64,000 bases of DNA from contig JAPFBL010000243.1 in assembly GCA_026182355.1 (NCBI GenBank), positions 1-64,000 on the forward strand, in the 5' to 3' direction. This stretch comes from Hermatobates lingyangjiaoensis (lineage: Eukaryota > Arthropoda > Insecta > Hemiptera > Hermatobatidae). Positions 1 through 11,422 of this stretch are shown piece by piece. The translations under genes were made by a program, and so were the position numbers. Below the pieces are notes generated by a model, which had not been told where the DNA came from, ran no database searches, and worked only from the letters and a program-made list of their open reading frames with translations. The number at the start of each line of letters is the position of its first letter. Position 1 is the first letter of the stretch.

Positions 1-235
1 TAATTAAATAATAATAAAATAATAAATTATAATAATTATGTATAATAGTAATTATTTGGTGATACTACTAATAAGAATAATAACACTAGTTATAATTTAA
101 ATAATAACAACAATAAAAATAATAATATAAATTGACAATAAGAACTATATTAATTATGATAGTAGTATAAATTTAAATATAGTAGTAATGTACTATTAAA
201 ACAATATTATTTGTTAAAATACTTCCAGGTTAGTA
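1..235. other. AT-rich spacer, no gene seen
   Basis: Simple TAA/AAT-rich sequence with stops in all frames. I see no exon, repeat family or RNA gene in it. Confidence 0.6.
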
Positions 236-1610
236 ATGTTGTTGAAGAATCCCGTCAAATCTTCTGGGTTGCCTCTACCGCAAGCCGAAAGCCATAGCCT
301 TCCTCGGCAGCAGGTCTTGTTCATTCTGAACATCCTGACTCAGGAGTGTCTTGATGCTCGTTACCAGCGGGTTAGTGAGTCCGCGTTGCTGCAATTTCCT
401 TCCTTCCCAGATTTCGAATAAACCTGGACAGGCGCTCCAGTTTGACCTCTTGGTGGAGAACTCGTTCGGGCGTAACGGGTGAGGATAATCCGGAGGGTTT
501 TATGCTGATATGCGTAAATCCCTCATCAGCTTACACCGGTTTAGCCAGGCAGTCACCCCGTACGTGATTATTGGCCTCAACAGTGCCTTGTATAGATTGA
601 CCCTGGTTCCGAGAGACAGTTCAGAGACAGGTTTTATAAGGTGATAAATGATACTCCTGGCCCCATAAGCTCTGCCAAGAGTGCATGCAACATGATCCCT
701 TAAGGTAATTCCAGAGTCGATGTTGACACCAAGGTACCTAAATGTTTTTGTAGTTGGTATGTCTTGATCGTGTATGCGCAGTGTAGATGTGTATCCGAGC
801 CTCTTGCGAAGGTTGACAGTGAAAGTGCATTTGGATGGATAGATATCCATCCTCCACACCTTAGTCCACTCCACTATCCTGTCAACATGTTGTTGGAACT
901 GTCTTAGAGGGCTTCTATGAAGAAGGACCTGCACAAGACCAATATGTCATCTGCATAGATCCCCTCTAGTGTTTGCATGTTTCTGTTATTTTTATTCACT
1001 TGGGAAAGTCCAGTAAATAAAGGTTGAAAAGGATGGGACCAAGACAAGAACCTTGGGTACACCCTCTCAATCCCGTATTCAGAGGATAGAGTGTTTCGGG
1101 CGTTAACTCTAAAGGATCGTTCAGTTAGATAAGAGTGAACGATCCTTTGGAACCATTGGGGAAGCCCAGCGTCTCCTAGTTTCTTAACAATGCCTTCGTG
1201 CCAGACGCAATCAAAGGCCTTGTTAAGGTCGATGGCTAGGGTGTATGTTCTAAGCTTTCTTTGCTTAGCATAGTATAAGAAGTTGAGGGTGTGTCGCAGT
1301 AACTGAACGCATCCCTGTCCTTTCCTGTATCCAAACTGAATGTCTGTAAACTGGAGAGACTCGGATACGTGTTTAAGTAAGGCCTTTTCGAATACCTTGC
1401 TCATTGAGCTAAGTAAACTTATTGGCCTGTAGCTTGATGGTAATGTTGGATCCTTACCCGATTTCGGGATAAGGATTATCCTGGCTTGTTTCCAAGCTGA
1501 CGGAAAATAACCTATTTTAATGCAAGCATTAAATATGGAGGTTAACCGTTTCAGTGTCGGGACAGGGAGCTGCTTCAGAACGTAGTTGTTTACGTCATCC
1601 GCTTTCAAAT
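236..1610 (-). pseudogene. Jockey-like non-LTR retrotransposon, reverse transcriptase fragment (frameshifted)
   Basis: Reads right to left. The first frame (1608-904) shows non-LTR RT landmarks: a LIPKSGKDP/SSYRPISLL block near residues 46-66, FGYRKGQGC near residue 92, motif A as AIDLNKAFDCVW near residues 124-135, and the catalytic YADD at about 958-942. The second frame (934-500) continues with the thumb, including FRYLGVNID and LLRPIITYGVTAW. At least two frameshifts break it: the expected P-Q-G-S-C-L-G-P block before YADD is scrambled, and the frame changes again just after YADD. Weak C-terminal sequence continues to about 236. There is no endonuclease domain and no 5' end, so this is a dead, 5'-truncated copy. 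The YRPISLL and AFD blocks fit the Jockey/CR1 group; exact clade is uncertain. Confidence 0.88.
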
Positions 1611-4194
1611 TCGTCAGTCACAAATAACTATAGAACTTCATTTACTGAGAACGATATTACTTAACGGTATACACTAACCAATATATACACTGGTGTAAAC
1701 TGAATCAAAGCCCTATAGCTCACTTAAAAGTGAGTACGAATGATAATCTGCGTAGATTGCATCTTATTAATATAAAATAAAAACGAAAAACCTGACTAGA
1801 AACTTTAATCAAATCCTTGTGGACCGAATTCAATAAAATTATTGAAACAACAACTTTTTTCAAAAGTGTCCCTTAAGACAATGCTAGGTTGTACCATCTC
1901 ATTATTTACAGTGATTTAATGATGTATGTTTATTCTTCTTAGTGCACGTCATTCAGTTAATAACTTGTGTATTAACGGTACAGTGGTGTCCAATTGGTAT
2001 AATAAAAACACTAATCACTTCATAATTATTAGTGATTACGCGTCGTTTGTAAAAGATAATTAAATTATTGTAATTATTCCTAATTATCGTGATAATTGTC
2101 TTACAACAATTATCGTTTGTAAAAGATAATTTAATTATTCGTAATTATCCTAATAATTGTATTACAAGAATTATTACAATAAGAAACTGAACATAAATTA
2201 AACATAACAGTTTTAAACGTAATTAAGTCTTTTTACTTTAAATACGTCTGTGTATCTCTGTTTATTATTTGTTTATTATCACTTTAAACAACTACTTCAA
2301 TGACTTCACATCAAACATTGCCCATTCCAGTAATTGCTTTAGATTATTTTCTCTCAACTGTTTTTTACTAATTGTTTTTAAATATTTATTTGCCAATAAA
2401 TTATCACTAACCAAAACCAAGTTGATCAAGTATCAGCCTATAGGTAAACTTTATACATTTCTTTTATTTAAGCGTAAGAGAAAATTAAAATGTATTAATC
2501 TGTTAATTTCAAAGACTTCAAAGACTTCAAAGGCTCATTTCATGAAACTTACAATTAAAATGAACAATATTAATGTTTTTAGTCAGATTAAAACTATGTT
2601 TTTGTAAAATCTTCAATCTCACTAAAACATAGTTTTGATATAATGTTTGATAGAAATAGTACCATTATCTATTATGTTATAGATAATGTTACCTTGTTAC
2701 AGATAATATTATATATGTTATAGATGTAAGTAATATTACCTATATTACCTCAATTTACCTGTGTTTCCCAGCTTGTTTATTGTACTGAATATACTTTAAA
2801 TCTTGATTTGTGATGTGCCCCTAAATATAAATGTATAAAATTTCTATAAATTTTCATAATTTATCTCATAAATATTTACATAAGATTTGATTTATAGAAA
2901 AAGCCAAACTTTAAAATAACGGAACTCTTGGAATAGTTCCTTCTCTCCAAACAGTGTTCAGGGTAAATAAAGACGCATTCATACAGCCAAAGTTTGACTT
3001 CGTTAAAACTTTCCTAACAGCTGGAGGAACTAATAGCCATTTACCGACAACTTTATCGACAAGTAGCCGTTATGGTTTTGACGTCTATTTATATCAGACT
3101 CGATATTGCCCTCCCCTCTGCGATAAGATGCAGTTCAAGCTTAGTACTAACAATGAAGTATCAAACTAAATTTAAGAATTTTCAAACCGAAATTCATTTG
3201 AAATTGCAAACTTAAAAGTTAACTGAGGAAAAATAGAGCATTGGAATAAAAAGAACTATTTACAAAAGTTGGTACTCGTGCCGCATACCATGATATTGTA
3301 TAATAAAACATGATGAAATGTTAAACAATCGTGGCATGATATTTAAAAAATGCAGAACTTTGATGGAATGAATGGCTAGAAAATTATATTTGGTGTAGTA
3401 TACAAAGAAGTGGCAGTCGCTTTACCAGGTTCCTCCTGATATCCTTATATTAAAACTGTAAATCGTAATGAAACCAATGGACACAACAAAAATGACTTTT
3501 ATATCAAAAACAATAAAGTACATATTGACTATTTTGTGTAAAATGTGACTTTGATTGATCAAAACGTGTGGTTTATTGCAAATCAACGATCTTTAGTGTT
3601 AACGAATTTTTATTTTTAAACAGATATTTTCTTTTTAAGAAAAAAAAAATATAAAGAGATATCTAAGGGTTAAAAAAAATTTTTTTTTACAATGTTCTGG
3701 AATCTGAATCTTAAAAACAAACTATTTGGTTGTCCACCTCACGGCGATTCCATTTTTATAGTACGTGCTTCATTCAAGAAGGATATTTTCTTTTTTTTTT
3801 TTGATTCCTTTGTTCACAATAAAACAAGTTTCAGCACTAATTACTTTAACTGCTTTTTGTTTATCATTTCAAAACATGATAACGTGAATTTGTCTTTTGA
3901 AAGTCATTTCTCTAATTAGGTTTGAAACATTTTATTATTTTTTTTTTGTGTGTAAACATAATTTTACATTGAACTGGTCTTCAAGTATTTCATAGTCAAC
4001 AAATCATTTGAAGAGATCCAAATTCATAATAGAAGTGGGAATGCATTTCTTGCTATTAAATTATTATAAATGTGGCTTACACTTAACTTTACAACAAACA
4101 TAAGATCAAACTCTTTGACTAACAACTGAGTTTTGGTTTTATCTTAATACACCTATCGTATAAACGTAATATAAAGATATTGATATAGAATAAT
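1611..4194. other. AT-rich non-coding stretch with one short duplication
   Basis: No exon or element is supportable. Two diverged direct copies of a unit of about 70 bp, beginning CGTTTGTAAAAGATAATT, sit at about 2044-2112 and 2113-2175. Open frames at 2269-2607 and 3692-3919 are low-complexity and K/N/F-rich, and are not credible genes. Confidence 0.5.
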
Positions 4195-4645
4195 GAAAGC
4201 TATATGAACATAAATTTAAAGTTACAGGTTGTTACCTATAAGCTGTATACGTTAAAATGTTTAGGTTTTACTGCCAAAAACACCTTACTTATCATTAAAA
4301 ATTCTGAAATTTTTGTCATTTTTGTTACTGCTATTAATTTTATAAGAAGCCAATAATTTCAATACTTTATTGTTAGCACGTTAAAATAAATATCAAAAAA
4401 TATAAACAAAAAGTTGTCGAACAACACGATTTGTACAAAAAATTGATTTTTCTATGATAACGTGCTAACAATAAAGCATTGAAATTATTGACTTCTTATA
4501 AAATTAATAGCATTAAAAATTGACAAAAATTTTAGAATTTTTAATGACAAGTAAGGTGTTTTTGGCAGTAAAACCTAAAAATTTTAACTTATACAGCTTA
4601 TAGGTAACAACATGTAACTTCAAATTTATGTTCATAACTTTCATA
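4195..4645. mobile_element. Foldback element with ~190-bp inverted arms
   Basis: The left arm (about 4195-4383) and right arm (about 4455-4645) are near-complete reverse complements. Both carry blocks such as GTTTTACTGCCAAAAACACC and TTATTGTTAGCACGTT. The 70-bp centre is unrelated AT-rich sequence. It has no coding capacity, no hammerhead core and no flanking (TA)n, unlike the PLE palindromes elsewhere. It looks like a foldback element or large MITE; no clear target-site duplication was seen. Confidence 0.65.
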
Positions 4646-4659
4646 TGCTAATGGGTCAA

Positions 4660-4915
4660 CCACATTACCTGTTGATTCTACATTGGGAGTCCTAAATTTT
4701 GCCTAACTGAAGTGTATGTAGAGAGTACGAGTCTTTAATAGGTACCTGACATCGTACAGGCTCAGGACCGACAGTTTAAACGTCCTCTCCGAGGGACGAC
4801 GTGGTCAAATTTATTCATCTTCCAAGTGAATAAATCGAGGGCCAGGTGGGTATCGAACTCCGGACCTACCACTTGAGAGACGAGTACGTTAACCATTGAG
4901 TGAACCTGACCACTC
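4660..4915 (-). mobile_element. tRNA-derived SINE (family S1), copy 1
   Basis: On the minus strand the head reads like a tRNA. An A-box-like stretch (TCACTCAATGGTTAACG) is followed about 35 nt later by a B box (GGAGTTCGATACCC). The body contains a block (ACGTCGTCCCTCGGAGAGG, plus strand 4780-4805 reversed) shared with copies at 38.2-38.45 and 39.4-39.75 kb. The tail near 4660 includes the shared GATTCTACATTGGGAGTCC segment. The three copies diverge by many substitutions and indels, so the family is old. Confidence 0.75.
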
Positions 4916-5079
4916 TAAATTGTTTTTTCTTTTAATATTGTCCTAAAATAACAAGATCATTGACATTATAGGTGCCATTTTTGTGCGAAATACAAATGTT
5001 ATTCATCAAATGGTACCGTCGCACAATCTTGAGGATTCACATCCCCCCCACCCACACTTACATACAGGCACAAAGGCAT

Positions 5080-5280
5080 CATCAAAAGAAAATCTACCAA
5101 ATCATCTTTTAGGACCTCAAAACATACAAATCTATACAAAACTCAACATTCATTTTTCTTGATTACTATACTTAAATTATAACAAAAAGATCAAAAAACC
5201 CATTTTCACACACCCCAAAACATGTTAACACATTGGGATTGAATTTTTCCATGGCTGCGATACTTTACTAGAAGTAAAGT
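5080..5280. repeat. Interspersed repeat family R1 (GGACCTCAAAACAT)
   Basis: Shares TTTTAGGACCTCAAAACATA and a terminal near-palindrome TACTTTACTAGAAGTAAAGTA with copies near 25.15-25.5, 38.93-39.12, 44.25-44.48 and 51.77-51.96 kb. The other copies carry a (GT/CA)n tract or its remnant inside. No coding content is evident. The family is probably a non-autonomous transposon. Confidence 0.55.
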
Positions 5281-6529
5281 ATAAAATAAGTTAAACAAAC
5301 CTGAGAAGTGTTTGTTTAATACTATATCATACTATTTAATACTAATTTATTTAGTATTTAATTTATTAGTATTTAATAATAATACTATATCATACTAATG
5401 ATATAGTATTAGCTATTTTTAGTGTTTATTGCTTCTTGCTGTTATATAAAATACAATAATTTTGATCTAGGATTATTCACTTTAAAGCAACATGGAGTTC
5501 AAAATCTTAAATGACCAGAAAAAAATGAAAAAAATCGTATACATTTTGACTATTTACGGATAAATAACGGTTTTAATTTTTTCTGCTTAAATAACTATAA
5601 ATCTGTAGAACATGAGACATGTTACACTCGACGGTGAGACGTGTATTATGTTGAAAACTTTTTGATATATACTCATGTGCGCACTCGACAAAATACATCC
5701 AGTTATTATAAACAAAAATTTCGAAATGAATTCAGAAGTATTGGAAATCCAATAACCTAATAAATTTTAAATTTTTTTTTTGAAAAAATTAAATAAATAA
5801 AATCAAAAATTTATATTTTTATAATATAAAGTTTTGGTAAAAAAATATTTGACTTGAGACATTTTTTGGTAAGCCTATGCGATCAAGAGGAGTACATGAT
5901 CCCTGCAAACATTCTAGAAGTAATTTTCAATAGACTTTAACACATATATTTAGTGGGATGTTAAGCTGTTTGGCGATTTCGGACAGCAAAAAAAAAAAAA
6001 AAAAAATTGGCCAAGAAGGGCTGGAAGGAATAAGTATATTGATAACCTGAAAAAAGAGGACCCTCGTTACTGGGGACCGAGAGTAGAGACTAAGCTCCTT
6101 AGCGAGAACTCCTTGCCTTCATTTCATTTAACTGGTCTAGAGAATGGCTGTATATGCTATTATTAGATGAGTCATAGCAGTAATGTGGACGTAATGTAAC
6201 TTATAAAAGTTTTTAGAAGAATGAATATTATAACTAAATCGAGTTCCTTTATAGATAGATGAAGTTAATAGAGGAAAACCTTTTGAAAGGGGTGTGTGTG
6301 TGTGGTGGGTGGGAGGGGGGGGTGCTCAAATTATGAGGCGGAAAAGTATACAGAGTAAGAAAAGTCGTAATTTGAAATAGAAGAAAGGAAACTTATAAAG
6401 AAAGACAAAGGCAAACAGAGAAATAGGACGAGCTAGTTTATACGTGCCACTGCGTATGCTCTATTGCCGTGCAATACTCTAATTGCACTCACCTCCCTCT
6501 CACTCTCTCATTCTCTCTCTCTCTCTTCT

Positions 6530-6534
<5 letters not shown>
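5281..6534. other. AT-rich non-coding stretch
   Basis: Contains an A-tract (5989-6006), a G-rich patch (about 6290-6320) and CT-rich sequence (6490-6530). No gene or recognisable element. Confidence 0.5.
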
Positions 6535-6560
<26 letters not shown>

Positions 6561-6936
6561 CGATAAATAAAGACAGAGTCAGTCGGGTTTTTGACTCTGA
6601 CGAAGACCGCTTGTTACGGTTGAAAGATCTTAGTCTTGTTTTCCCATTTCTTATTTTGGTTTGATGATATATATAAATACTAAATATAAGAATACGGTCC
6701 ACAAGGACTATAAAACTTTAAATTCAACAAAACACGGCACAGAAAAAAGAATAAAAAGAACACTTACAGAATTCAATAGTTGGAACTGTTGTTCGTCATC
6801 AGGAGCAGACTAGAAGAGAGGACGAAGTGAGAGAGATCTCTTCTAGTCTACTCCTGATGATGAACAACAGTTCAAACTATTGAATTCTGTAAGTGTTCTT
6901 TTTATTCTTTTTTCTGTGTCGTGCTTTGTGTACTTT

Positions 6937-6989
<53 letters not shown>

Positions 6990-6990
6990 C
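6535..6990. repeat. PLE-end palindrome P1 bounded by (TA)n
   Basis: (TA)n at 6535-6560 precedes an H1 ribozyme segment. Inverted arms at about 6712-6818 and 6835-6940 meet around a 16-bp centre, and (TA)n resumes at 6943-6986. Each arm contains CTGATGA-T-GAAC-AACA-GTTC, a degenerate hammerhead-like core. A related palindrome lies at 28295-28450. Confidence 0.75.
6593..6635 (+). ncRNA. Hammerhead-ribozyme-like motif, family H1 (AGATCT stem III)
   Basis: Reading 5' to 3': GACT, core CTGACGA, stem II (ACCG ... CGGT with loop CTTGTTA), GAAA, a self-complementary AGATCT in which A and G pair with C and T, H17 = T, then AGTC pairing with the first GACT (stem I). This is the layout of a minimal type I hammerhead with a very short stem III, which would probably need dimers to fold. 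Related copies lie near 10.03, 11.04, 15.62, 15.70, 19.78, 47.05, 47.13, 51.30, 60.22 and 60.43 kb. Self-cleavage is inferred from the fold only. Confidence 0.72.
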
Positions 6991-7019
6991 TGATAAAACG
7001 AAATACGATCCAAACTGGA

Positions 7020-7506
7020 CACAATACGAGTTCGAGATTAACAAAGAGCAACACACAAAGTAGGGAAACACACTTACAGACTCAAATTTTTGGGTAATCC
7101 GTCTTCAGGAGAAAAGAGAATGGGAGACCAAGCACGTTGTAGGCGCAACGGCAAGTAACCCAAGTTAAGGTATATTCTTTATATATTTATATATATATAT
7201 ACGAGTTCGAGATTAACAAAGAGCAACACACAAAGTAGGGAAACACACTTACAGACTCAAATTTTTCGGGTAATCCGTCTTCAGGAGAAAAGAGAATGGG
7301 AGACCAAGCACGTTGTAGGCGCAACGGCAAGTAACCCAAGTTAACGGGTACTTGCCGTTGCGCCTACAACGTGCTTGGTCCTCCCATTCTCTTTTCTCCT
7401 GAAGACGGATTACCCGAAAATTTGAGTCCGTAAGTGTGTTTCCTACTTTGTGTGTTGCTCTTTGTTAATCTCGAACTCGTATATATATTATATATATATA
7501 TATATA
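7020..7506. repeat. PLE-end palindrome P2 plus an extra half copy
   Basis: A minus-oriented half copy (about 7020-7180) is followed after (TA)n by a full palindrome with arms at about 7200-7345 and 7346-7483, then (TA)n at 7480-7506. Both arms hold family H2 hammerhead-like motifs. The best is plus-strand 7396-7426: CTC, CTGAAGA, C, a short stem II, GAAAATTT, then GAG closing stem I. The half copy is a direct repeat of the left arm. Confidence 0.8.
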
Positions 7507-8089
7507 ACCCTTATACACTCCTTCCTTACCTCCCTGAACTCATTCCCATACTTGTTGTGTCATTCCTCTCTCCGCCAACATTCATTCTCCCTTAAAAACG
7601 TCATTCATCTTTAATTCATTGCCTAAAATTTGTAAAATCATTTCCTCTCTACACACTTTCTATTCATTCTAATTTTAAACAATTCCATTATTCAAAATTA
7701 AATGCATACGCAGTAAAAATACATTATTTTTAATCTAAGTATTTAAATACATGCATATTGTCACTACCAACAAAGTTACTATGATTTATATTAGAAATAG
7801 GGGAAACCGTTATACCTCGCAACGACATCTTACGAAGAATGACAGTTTCCTCTATTTCTATTATACATTAGTACTTAGTTTGAATATTTATTTATTCTAG
7901 TTTTTAAAGATCATAATTTATTTTTTCGATAAAAGAACACTGTAAATGCTATCCAGATATGAATCACAAATTAAGTTTAAGGTTTTTCATTATTTTAAAG
8001 ATTTTATAGAGTAATGCTTTTGTATAAAAAAAAATATTTAAAACTTTGAACGAATTTTAATATTTATAAGGAAGTTCTAGTAATTATAT
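7507..8089. other. AT-rich non-coding stretch
   Basis: Only a small imperfect hairpin stands out, near 7790-7865 (AGAAATAGGGGAAAC facing GTTTCCTCTATTTCT). No gene is seen. Confidence 0.5.
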
Positions 8090-8159
8090 ATAAGATATAT
8101 ATATATTATATATAATAAATTAAAAAACGAAGGAAACACACAGAAAGACACAGACATAA

Positions 8160-8200
8160 CTCACATCGATATTTCGACAATCGTCGTCATCAGGAGGTGC
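8160..8200 (-). ncRNA. Hammerhead-like motif, family H3, at the 3' end of a PLE
   Basis: On the minus strand: CTC, CTGATGA, C, GAC-loop-GTC, GAAATATCGATGTGAG. It lies about 360 bp past the stop codon of the PLE ORF at 8557 and about 60 bp before a (TA)n-like tract. The GAG after H17 can pair with the upstream CTC, but the base at position 16.1 is not the expected U, so activity is doubtful. Plus-strand relatives are at 11270-11305 and a minus relative at about 58915-58945. Confidence 0.5.
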
Positions 8201-8399
8201 GAAGAGCGAAGAGCGAAGAGTCCCGCAGGAAGACAGGGCGGTACTGAACTCGGAAACCGCAGCCAGTACCCCACCACTTACCACCAAGCGGGGGAAGGGA
8301 GGGAAGGAAATGAAGAGCCAAATTAAGACGTAAAAGGAACGAGCAAAAATTATAACTATAAAAAATTATAAAAAAGTAGATAAATCAAATTAAAATTAA

Positions 8400-8556
8400 T
8401 AAAAATAATAAATAAAAAGTAAAATAATAAATAAATAAATAAAAAATAATAAATAAATAAAAAATAATAAATAAATAAATAAAAAATAATAAATAAATAA
8501 AAAATAATAAATAATTAAATAAAAAATAATAAATAAATAAATAAATCATAAATAAA
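8400..8556. repeat. AT-rich ATAAATAAATAA/AAAATAATAAAT repeat tract
   Basis: Imperfect tandem repeats of AAATAA/AATAAT units in the 3' untranslated part of the minus-strand PLE that ends near 8100. The apparent minus-strand ORF rich in Y, L, F and I is this repeat, not a gene. Confidence 0.8.
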
Positions 8557-9101
8557 TTATCGGTTGAGGTTGAGTCCGGGGGAAGAGCGAGCATCAAGTA
8601 AGCATATGTATGCCTCCTCTGAAGCTCTTAGGGTAACTTTATTGTTGGATTCGGGGATCTGTTTCAGGATCTGAACCCTGAAACAGTCATTGAAACTGAG
8701 TCCATGCGAGTTCGCATGGATGGCTACAGGATAGTTACTGCGTTGACCGACTGAAGCCCTATGACCATTCATACGAAGGCTCAACTTATTAGAAGTTAAG
8801 CCAACGTAAAAGGAGTCACACTGAGTGCAATCCAGTCGGTAAACACAGTTGCTCGAGGTACAGGAGGAATTGACCTGAACCGGGTAGGAACTATGGTGGA
8901 GAGGGGAATCGAAGGAAGGATTAGGATTTACAATCAGGCAAGTTTGACAGCCACGGCGTCCACATTGTTTCATTCCAGGAACAGGATTGGAAGGCTGAGG
9001 GGAAATATGAGAGAAAATGCTTTTTAGATTGGCAGGTTTACGGTAGGAAATAGAAGGGGGGTGATTAAAGATGGAAGAAGTAGAAGTAGAAGTAGACAGG
9101 T
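8557..9101 (-). pseudogene. Penelope-like element, C-terminal GIY-YIG endonuclease region
   Basis: The minus-strand frame ends with ...RSSPGLNLNR and a stop at 8557. It contains the PLE linker (RKPANLKSIFSH, then a C-x-x-x-x-C-x-x-C knuckle in GRRGCQTCLI), the zinc-like C-x-x-C of LDCTQC, and a GIY-YIG core in which VYRLD and FYVGLTSN stand for the two signature triplets. Downstream are H (MNGHRASV) and E residues (RASEEAYI). PLE enzymes couple this nicking domain to a reverse transcriptase for target-primed insertion. Here the RT half is absent because the copy is 5'-truncated at (TA)n (9102-9123). The domain itself is open, but isolated from its RT it is not a working gene. Confidence 0.85.
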
Positions 9102-9123
9102 ATATATATATATATATATATAT

Positions 9124-9944
9124 AGTATTAAAGAATTTATAATATTTAATATTAATAAGAAATTTTAAAATATATACAAAAATACAATTTTGTATCAAAT
9201 TAAAAAAGGTCAATAACCTCAACCTTCATTTAGTATAGTCTATGTATAGTAGAAAAAAGTAATCTAATATTTTATTGTAATATCGAATTGTCGTTCATAA
9301 GTTTTGCAATCTGGTATAGTGTGGAATTTACTCATATTGAGGGAATCCAGAAATTACGTCAAAACTAAAAAAAAAAAAAAAAAAAAAGGGTATAGAGATG
9401 TAATTTTTGAATTCCCTCCAATTGTTGTGTCAATGTTTTAACAATATGCTACACACAGAAAATAATATCTATCAAATATTTGTGATTATCACATGTTATT
9501 TATATAAATATTGTAAAAGATTTTGGAGGAATATTGCGTTAAAATATAAAGGAGATGGAACTAAGCTTTTAAGAATATAAACAGAAAAGATCAAGATATT
9601 TCGCTCAACGGTCTCTGCCACTATCTACACATTAGTGTGACTACGTGTTGAACATACTGCAGATAAAATAATATTAAATTTCACCCGGCCTTTAACCCTT
9701 TAGGGCAACTTTGAAAGTACCAAGTAACCGTATGAGTTCTCACTTACAGTTATAAATGAAAGGAAAGGCTATATTTATAACTCTCAGTGAGATATAAAGA
9801 TTCTACTGTGGTTTAGACATTGATTTTTATTTCACATGTTTATTATGTAATATGTGGTATATATATACCACATATACCACGTTGTGAGTCTTTTGTGTGT
9901 ATCTTTATTTGTTTTTCTCTTTCCTGTGTGAACTACATACATAT
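9124..9944. other. Non-coding stretch with part of a PLE terminal repeat
   Basis: At 9336-9420, GAATCCAGAAATTACGTC and an A-tract face GTAATTTTTGAATTCCC, resembling the ends of the H5 palindrome family (26.4 and 56.3 kb). A short TA-rich hairpin lies at 9855-9880. No gene is seen. Confidence 0.45.
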
Positions 9945-10258
9945 ATATAAATTGATAAAAAGATTTCACATAAACACGTGAAATAACAATCAATGATCAA
10001 ACCACAATATGAAATGGGAAAACAATACTAAGATCTTTCAACCGTAACAAGCGGTCTTCAACAGAGTCAAAAGCCCAACTGAAACACTAGATGCAGAGAA
10101 CATCTGGTGAGGAGTTGAGAAGAGTGGGAGGGAAGAGTGGTATTTTAAAAGGGTGAACGCGCAGGAAAGGACTAATGTCCAGAAAGGGATGTTTGGGGAA
10201 ACACGTTTGTTATTTCACGTGTTTATTGTGAAATCTTTATATATATATATAAACTCAA
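9945..10258 (-). mobile_element. PLE 3' end with degenerate H1 ribozyme
   Basis: Contains an H1-type motif at about 10027-10067 (core changed to CTGTTGA) and the untranslated segment ACACTAGATGCAGA...TGTTTGGGGAAAC, nearly identical to 60480-60600. There the same segment links the ribozyme to a GIY-YIG ORF, which identifies this as PLE 3' sequence. It is bounded by TA-rich tracts on both sides, and the right end (10200-10240) carries an inverted terminal piece. Confidence 0.7.
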
Positions 10259-10364
10259 AAATTGTTATTGACCTCTTCTATTCTATTCACTGTTTTGTTA
10301 TTGAGGGCTAGGTCAAATAAAATAGTATTTGACCTAGCCCTCAATAACAAAACAGTGAATATAT

Positions 10365-10700
10365 ATATACTTCGAATAAAATGAAAGGTCCGTGTGGACA
10401 ATAAACACTTTAACACAGAGAAAAGAACACAGAAAGACACTACAGAACTCACTTCGATATTTCGACATCCGTTGTCATCGGGAAGAAGTGCGAAGTACTC
10501 GCGTTGAGAAGCAAACTGCTACTCAACTACTGATAGAGTAGCAGTTTGCTTTTCAACGCGAGTACTTCGCACTTCTTCCCGATGACGACGGATGTCGAAA
10601 TATCGAAGTGAGTTCTGTAGTGTCTTTCTCTGTTCTTTTCTCTGTGTTAAAGTGTTTATTGTCCACACAGACCTTTCATTTTATTCGAAGTATATGTATA
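10365..10700. repeat. PLE-end palindrome P3 with two H3b hammerhead-like cores
   Basis: Arms of about 155 bp (from about 10370 to 10510, and about 10535 to 10691) are nearly exact reverse complements around a spacer of about 20 bp, with TA-rich sequence outside both ends. Each arm reads outward with CCGATGA-C-GAC-loop-GTC-GAAATATCG (plus strand about 10578-10612; minus about 10450-10490). A single arm of this family lies alone at 49925-50045. Confidence 0.85.
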
Positions 10701-10714
10701 TATACTTTTTTGTT

Positions 10715-10965
10715 GGAAATACGATCCGAAACGGACAAATATAGTTCAGTGTAGAAAAAGAAACATAGAGAAATTAAAAGCAATCACTTACAGTCTCTAA
10801 TTTTTGGTTTGAACCATCTTCAGGAGAGATAAGAGAGGGAAACCAAGAACACTGGTTCAGAGGCGGTTGGAGACGGTCTCAAACCGAAAAATAGAGACTG
10901 TAAATGTGTGCTTTTAATTTATCTACGTTTCTTTTTCTACATTGAACTATATATATATGTATATA
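10715..10965. repeat. PLE-end palindrome P4 (family H4)
   Basis: The left arm (about 10715-10860) and right arm (about 10870-10950) share the block ending GTCTCTAATTTTTGGTTTGAACC. The right-arm core is partly deleted (AAACCGAAAAATAGAGAC without a preceding CTGAAGA). It is related to the better preserved palindrome at 47480-47775. Confidence 0.7.
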
Positions 10966-11387
10966 TAAATATTTCATATAAACACGTGAAATAACAATCA
11001 ATGATCAAACCACAATAAGAAAATGGGAAAACAATACTAAGATCTTTCAACCGTAACAAGCGGTCTTCGACAGAGTCAAAAACCCAACTGTCAGCTGGAC
11101 TAAGACCCTTAGAAAGAATACTGGCTTTAGCTGTACTCAAATTGTGGGAAGAAAGGTTTATAATATTCTTATTGTTGTTAGGGATTAAGTTGTTGCAGTT
11201 ATGTATATTATTGTTATTTTACAGGGCGACGACCTGCCCTGCCTTCCTGCGGGACTCTTCGCTCTTCGCACCTCCTGATGACGACGATGGTCGAAATATC
11301 GATGTGAGTTATGTCTGTGTCTTTCTGTGTGTTTCCTTCGTTTTGAATGTATTTTATTTAAAAAAGTCCGCTGGACCGTTTCTTTTA

Positions 11388-11395
<8 letters not shown>
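10966..11395. mobile_element. Mixed head-to-head PLE insertion (H1 end facing H3 end)
   Basis: A minus-oriented H1 terminal segment (10966-11092, ribozyme at about 11036-11078 with core CTGTCGA) is joined to a plus-oriented H3 terminal segment (about 11228-11394, CTGATGA core near 11273). Outer ends abut (TA)n at about 10950-10966 and 11393-11420. Unlike the palindromes, the two arms come from different PLE families. The 11093-11227 middle part is presumably 3' UTR of one of them. Confidence 0.65.
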
Positions 11396-11420
<25 letters not shown>

Positions 11421-11422
<2 letters not shown>

